Shown here one piece after another: positions 7,441 through 9,220 of a DNA stretch of 9,220 bases. The position numbers and the translations under genes are program-made. Each line of letters starts with the position of its first letter. The stretch's first letter is position 1. The notes under the pieces were generated by a model that made no database searches, was not told where the DNA came from, and was given only the letters and a program-made list of their open reading frames with translations. Source of the DNA: CAWBNS01 sp964445105 (GTDB taxonomy: Bacteria; Chlamydiota; Chlamydiia; Chlamydiales; JAJFMA01); assembly GCA_964445105.1 (NCBI GenBank), contig CAYUJS010000061.1, forward strand, positions 1 through 9,220, given 5' to 3'.

Positions 7441-7787
7441 TGCAGCCCTCCCTTGCGCCACACATAGGTGAAACCGACAAGCAGGGCGACGAGAAAAAAA
7501 GCCATCTCATAAAAAGCAAACGCGCCTATCTCCTTAGCCACAACGGCCCAGGGATAAAGAAAAATCACTTCGATGTCGAAAACGAGAAAAAGCAGTGCGA
7601 CGAGGTAGTAGCGCAAGGGGAAGCGCTGTTGTAGCAGATGCGTTTCTGTCAGTATGCCGGACTCGTAGGGCTGGTACTTTACCTCGACGTTCTTTTTGGG
7701 AGAAATCAGGTTAGACAGTAGCAACGTGACGGCCGTGATGGCAGCGACTAACCCAAAATAGACATATACAGAGAAAAAATCCGACAC
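7431..7787 (-). CDS. nuoA: NADH-quinone oxidoreductase subunit A (NuoA)
   Basis: NuoA (ND3) is a small membrane subunit whose first loop reaches the quinone site. The 118-residue product has three hydrophobic segments (about 8-28, 60-80 and 88-109). Conserved features are YESG in the loop (41-44, equivalent to the mobile YECG/YESG loop), RFPLRYYLVALLFLVFDIEV with D71 and E73 in the second helix, and FLYPWAV (76-82). The start is GTG at 7787-7785, with AAGGG six bases upstream; no upstream in-frame start competes. This is the first gene of the operon, and a promoter-like pair lies just upstream. The distal part overlaps nuoB. Length is usual for the family (about 115-145). Confidence 0.96.
   Translation of the reverse strand: MSDFFSVYVYFGLVAAITAVTLLLSNLISPKKNVEVKYQPYESGILTETHLLQQRFPLRYYLVALLFLVFDIEVIFLYPWAVVAKEIGAFAFYEMAFFLVALLVGFTYVWRKGGLQWE
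7447..7452 (-). promoter_or_regulatory. Ribosome binding site fixing the nuoB start
   Basis: GGGAGG on the minus strand lies six bases before ATG 7440. It sits inside the last codons of nuoA. It favours ATG 7440 over the longer GTG start at 7461 and the shorter ATG at 7434, which overlaps the nuoA stop as ATGA. Confidence 0.6.
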
Positions 7788-7793
7788 AGCAGG

Positions 7794-7798
7794 CCCTT
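7794..7798 (-). promoter_or_regulatory. Ribosome binding site supporting the nuoA GTG start
   Basis: AAGGG on the minus strand lies six bases before the GTG at 7787. It is a partial Shine-Dalgarno match and the only one near the start; no in-frame ATG gives a better fit to the family N-terminus. Confidence 0.5.
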
Positions 7799-7805
7799 TT
7801 TGGTG

Positions 7806-7835
7806 TTCATAGCGGGCGGTGAACTATGTGGTCAA
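7806..7835 (-). promoter_or_regulatory. Candidate sigma70-type promoter for the nuo operon
   Basis: On the minus strand a -35-like TTGACC (7835-7830) and a -10-like TATGAA (7811-7806) are separated by 18 bases. Transcription would start near 7799, leaving a leader of roughly 12 bases before the nuoA GTG at 7787. Directly upstream of the -35 is an A/T-rich run (7852-7836), resembling an UP element and overlapping the last codons of the preceding gene. The spacer holds two short overlapping inverted repeats. The hexamers are imperfect, so this is a reasonable but unproved call; read-through from the upstream gene is the alternative. Confidence 0.45.
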
Positions 7836-7843
7836 TAGATTTT

Positions 7844-8353
7844 TTATTTTATGGGGACAGCATCTGTGGCATGCGCGCGGCTTTCTGCCAGCCTAAGCGT
7901 GCGCATAGACTTGAGCAGAATGGGGTAAAGCGCGGTGAATTCTTCTTGTTTGGCAGCACCTGTAAGGATGATCGCTTTGCCCTCGCGCACAAGGATCACA
8001 TGCAGCAGGCGAACCTTGCCCCAAGGGGTCTGGATATCCACGGTGGACAAATCGGCTTTACCGGCAGCCGTCTCTACAAACCCAAGGCTTTTCCAGCAGT
8101 TGTTCTGCACCTCGTTGATCCTTTTGACAATTTTTAGGTAGTCTCTTAAAGAACCGTTGAACTCTTCTACCCCTACATTGATGGAAGGCGGGTAGTTAGA
8201 TCTACTCTCCCCGATCACCATCGCTTCGACGTAGCGAGGCAGCTGATCGCTTTCAGCCATCTTCCAGCCCGGCGGCGGGTCGAAAAGCACGCTCTGCTCA
8301 TTGGCAGAGAGTGTGGCTACAAGAAGGAGAAGACAAATCAAAAAAGGCCGCAT
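7844..8353 (-). CDS. Predicted exported protein, possibly PsbP/Mog1/DcrB-like fold, function unknown
   Basis: A 169-residue protein I do not recognise by name. From the ATG at 8353 the start MRPFLICLLLLVATLSA is a clear signal peptide (n-region Arg, hydrophobic core 4-15, likely cut after A17), so it should act outside the cytoplasm. The mature part has a PPPGW motif near its start and ends with a segment like ILTGAAKQEEFTALYPIL followed by SMRTLRL. A leading 'P-GW' and a closing 'tg-a---eF--y-p---~S~r-l' pattern recall small alpha/beta PsbP/Mog1/DcrB-like domains; this is fold-level inference only. No lipobox, cofactor motif or catalytic residues are visible. An in-frame ATG at 8362 and a TTG at 8371 are alternative starts, and no strong ribosome site decides between them. 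It lies 56 bases upstream of nuoA on the same strand and could be read through into the operon, but nothing links it to complex I. Confidence 0.75.
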   Translation of the reverse strand: MRPFLICLLLLVATLSANEQSVLFDPPPGWKMAESDQLPRYVEAMVIGESRSNYPPSINVGVEEFNGSLRDYLKIVKRINEVQNNCWKSLGFVETAAGKADLSTVDIQTPWGKVRLLHVILVREGKAIILTGAAKQEEFTALYPILLKSMRTLRLAESRAHATDAVPIK

Positions 8354-8487
8354 GGACAGCATAGGTACCAAATTCAGATTTAGTTGTCTAAGCGGAAACT
8401 GCTTTGCCTCTCTTAAAAACCTCGATCCATGGGGACTTGTGGCCCTTAATATTAGTAGGCTCCTTTATACCGCTTCGTAGTCAAAAA

Positions 8488-9220
8488 TTGAAACGCCCCA
8501 AGAGACTGATCGGCATTCAATCCATTGGACAAATTATGCAGCAAGATTACGCCTATGTCGATAAGACAGATATAATTTACAAATTAATTACCGAAGGGCA
8601 ATACTACTTCCTGTCGCGCCCGCGAGGATTTGCAAAATCGCTTCTTTTAAGCACGCCGCAAGCGATTTTTAAAGGCGATAAACAGCTATTCAAAAATTGC
8701 CACATATACAACACAGACTACGACTGGAAAAAGTACCCCCGTTATTTATTTTGATTTTGCAACGATCTTAGCCGGTAGTCCCGCAACCCTGGCCGCCTCT
8801 TTGCGGTAAATTCTAGAAAGCACTACTGCGTCCTAGAACAAATCCATCAGCTGTCCAAATTTACGACAAGGGTTGGTCAACCTGATGCGAGCGCTCGCCG
8901 AGCTGGGCCTGGTGGTTGCCGCTAATTGACGGCTGTGAGAGCCCGCTGACAGATAACTTTGAACAGTTTGAACAGATCGACGTCGCTAAAAGTAACCAGA
9001 CCATGCTAAATAATTTTTATGGAACGCTCAAAGAGCTCGACGAGCAGTTGCGATTTGTGTTTGCCACAGGGGTGACTAAATTTTCTAAAGGCTCGCTTTT
9101 TTTTGGATTGCATAACTTAACCGACATCACGCTCGAGCAAGCCGACTTGGCTGTACGGCGCCGGGCCTCCAAAACCTTTTTGTGTGATCAAGTAAAAAAA
9201 TTAGCCCAGGAGCGCTGCCC
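8488..9220 (+). pseudogene. Decayed AAA-ATPase_like (PF09820-type) gene, 5' part
   Basis: Pieces of one protein family are spread over all three plus-strand frames. Homology starts near 8488 (a TTG where an ATG would be expected) with KRPKRLIGIQSI, YVDKTDIIYKL, EGQYYFLSRP and FKGDKQLF. An extra C in the run 8736-8740 shifts the frame; the next frame continues VIYFDFATILAG but meets TAA at 8807-8809. Short family-like pieces follow in alternating frames (LEQIHQLSKFTT from 8833; GLVNLMRALAELGLVV from 8870). From 8922 a longer piece reads LIDGCESPLTDNF, NNFYGTLKELDEQLRFVF, then ATGVTKFSKGSLF. Walker A is damaged: family RPRRFGKS reads RPRGFAKS, the conserved Gly codon being GCA at 8632-8634. The Walker B block LIDEYDKPL reads LIDGCESPL. 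In this family a C-terminal nuclease-like domain usually follows; it would lie beyond the window. Role in life is unknown. Decay is clear; the exact number of lesions is not. Confidence 0.87.

Noticed and set aside
7441..7461. A GTG start for nuoB at 7461.
   Set aside because: The GGGAGG ribosome site would fall within the coding sequence; ATG 7440 is correctly spaced from it.
7836..7852. A/T-rich run with T6 on the plus strand as a possible terminator.
   Set aside because: No GC-rich stem precedes it on either strand, and no plus-strand gene ends here; it fits better as an A/T tract upstream of the nuoA promoter.
8404..8487. The first 28 codons of the open frame that ends at 8754, starting at a TTG.
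   Set aside because: This stretch does not resemble the ATPase family, lacks a ribosome site, and homology begins near 8488. I treat 8372-8487 as non-coding; no confident promoter was found in it.
8958..8975. Perfect tandem duplication of nine bases (TTTGAACAG twice), coding FEQFEQ.
   Set aside because: It is in frame and lies in a decayed gene; a single short duplication of this kind is not evidence of a functional repeat.

Overview
The window is almost entirely the front part of a bacterial complex I (NADH:quinone oxidoreductase, NDH-1) operon on the minus strand. Reading from right to left, the genes are nuoA, B, C, D, E, F, G, H and the first 113 codons of nuoI, which runs off the left edge. 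All are intact and in the canonical order. nuoC and nuoD are separate genes, and every Fe-S ligand set that can be checked is present, including the extra N7 cluster in NuoG. Packing is very tight: most genes overlap by 1 to 29 bases, and three start with GTG (nuoA, nuoF, nuoH). The one real gap, 51 bases between nuoF and nuoG, holds a small hairpin and a possible 20-codon coupling ORF.

The genes build most of one machine. NuoE, F and G form the NADH-oxidising arm: FMN, then a chain of Fe-S clusters. NuoB, C, D and I form the connecting arm that carries electrons to quinone. NuoA and NuoH are the membrane subunits that close the quinone chamber. The proton-pumping antiporter subunits (J-N) would be expected beyond the left edge.

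Upstream of nuoA, on the same strand, is a gene for a small protein with a signal peptide. It looks like the PsbP/Mog1/DcrB-like fold and has no obvious tie to complex I. A sigma70-like promoter can be read in the 56 bases between it and nuoA.

The right end (about 8488 to 9220, plus strand) is a heavily decayed copy of an AAA-ATPase_like (PF09820 type) gene. It has several frameshifts, an in-frame stop and damaged Walker motifs, and continues off the right edge.

Organism: a Gram-negative-type bacterium with near-even base composition. Unfused nuoC/nuoD, N7-bearing NuoG and a decaying PF09820 ATPase would fit a host-associated lineage, for example an environmental chlamydia, but this is a weak inference. 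I see no RNA genes, CRISPR array, insertion sequence or convincing novel system.
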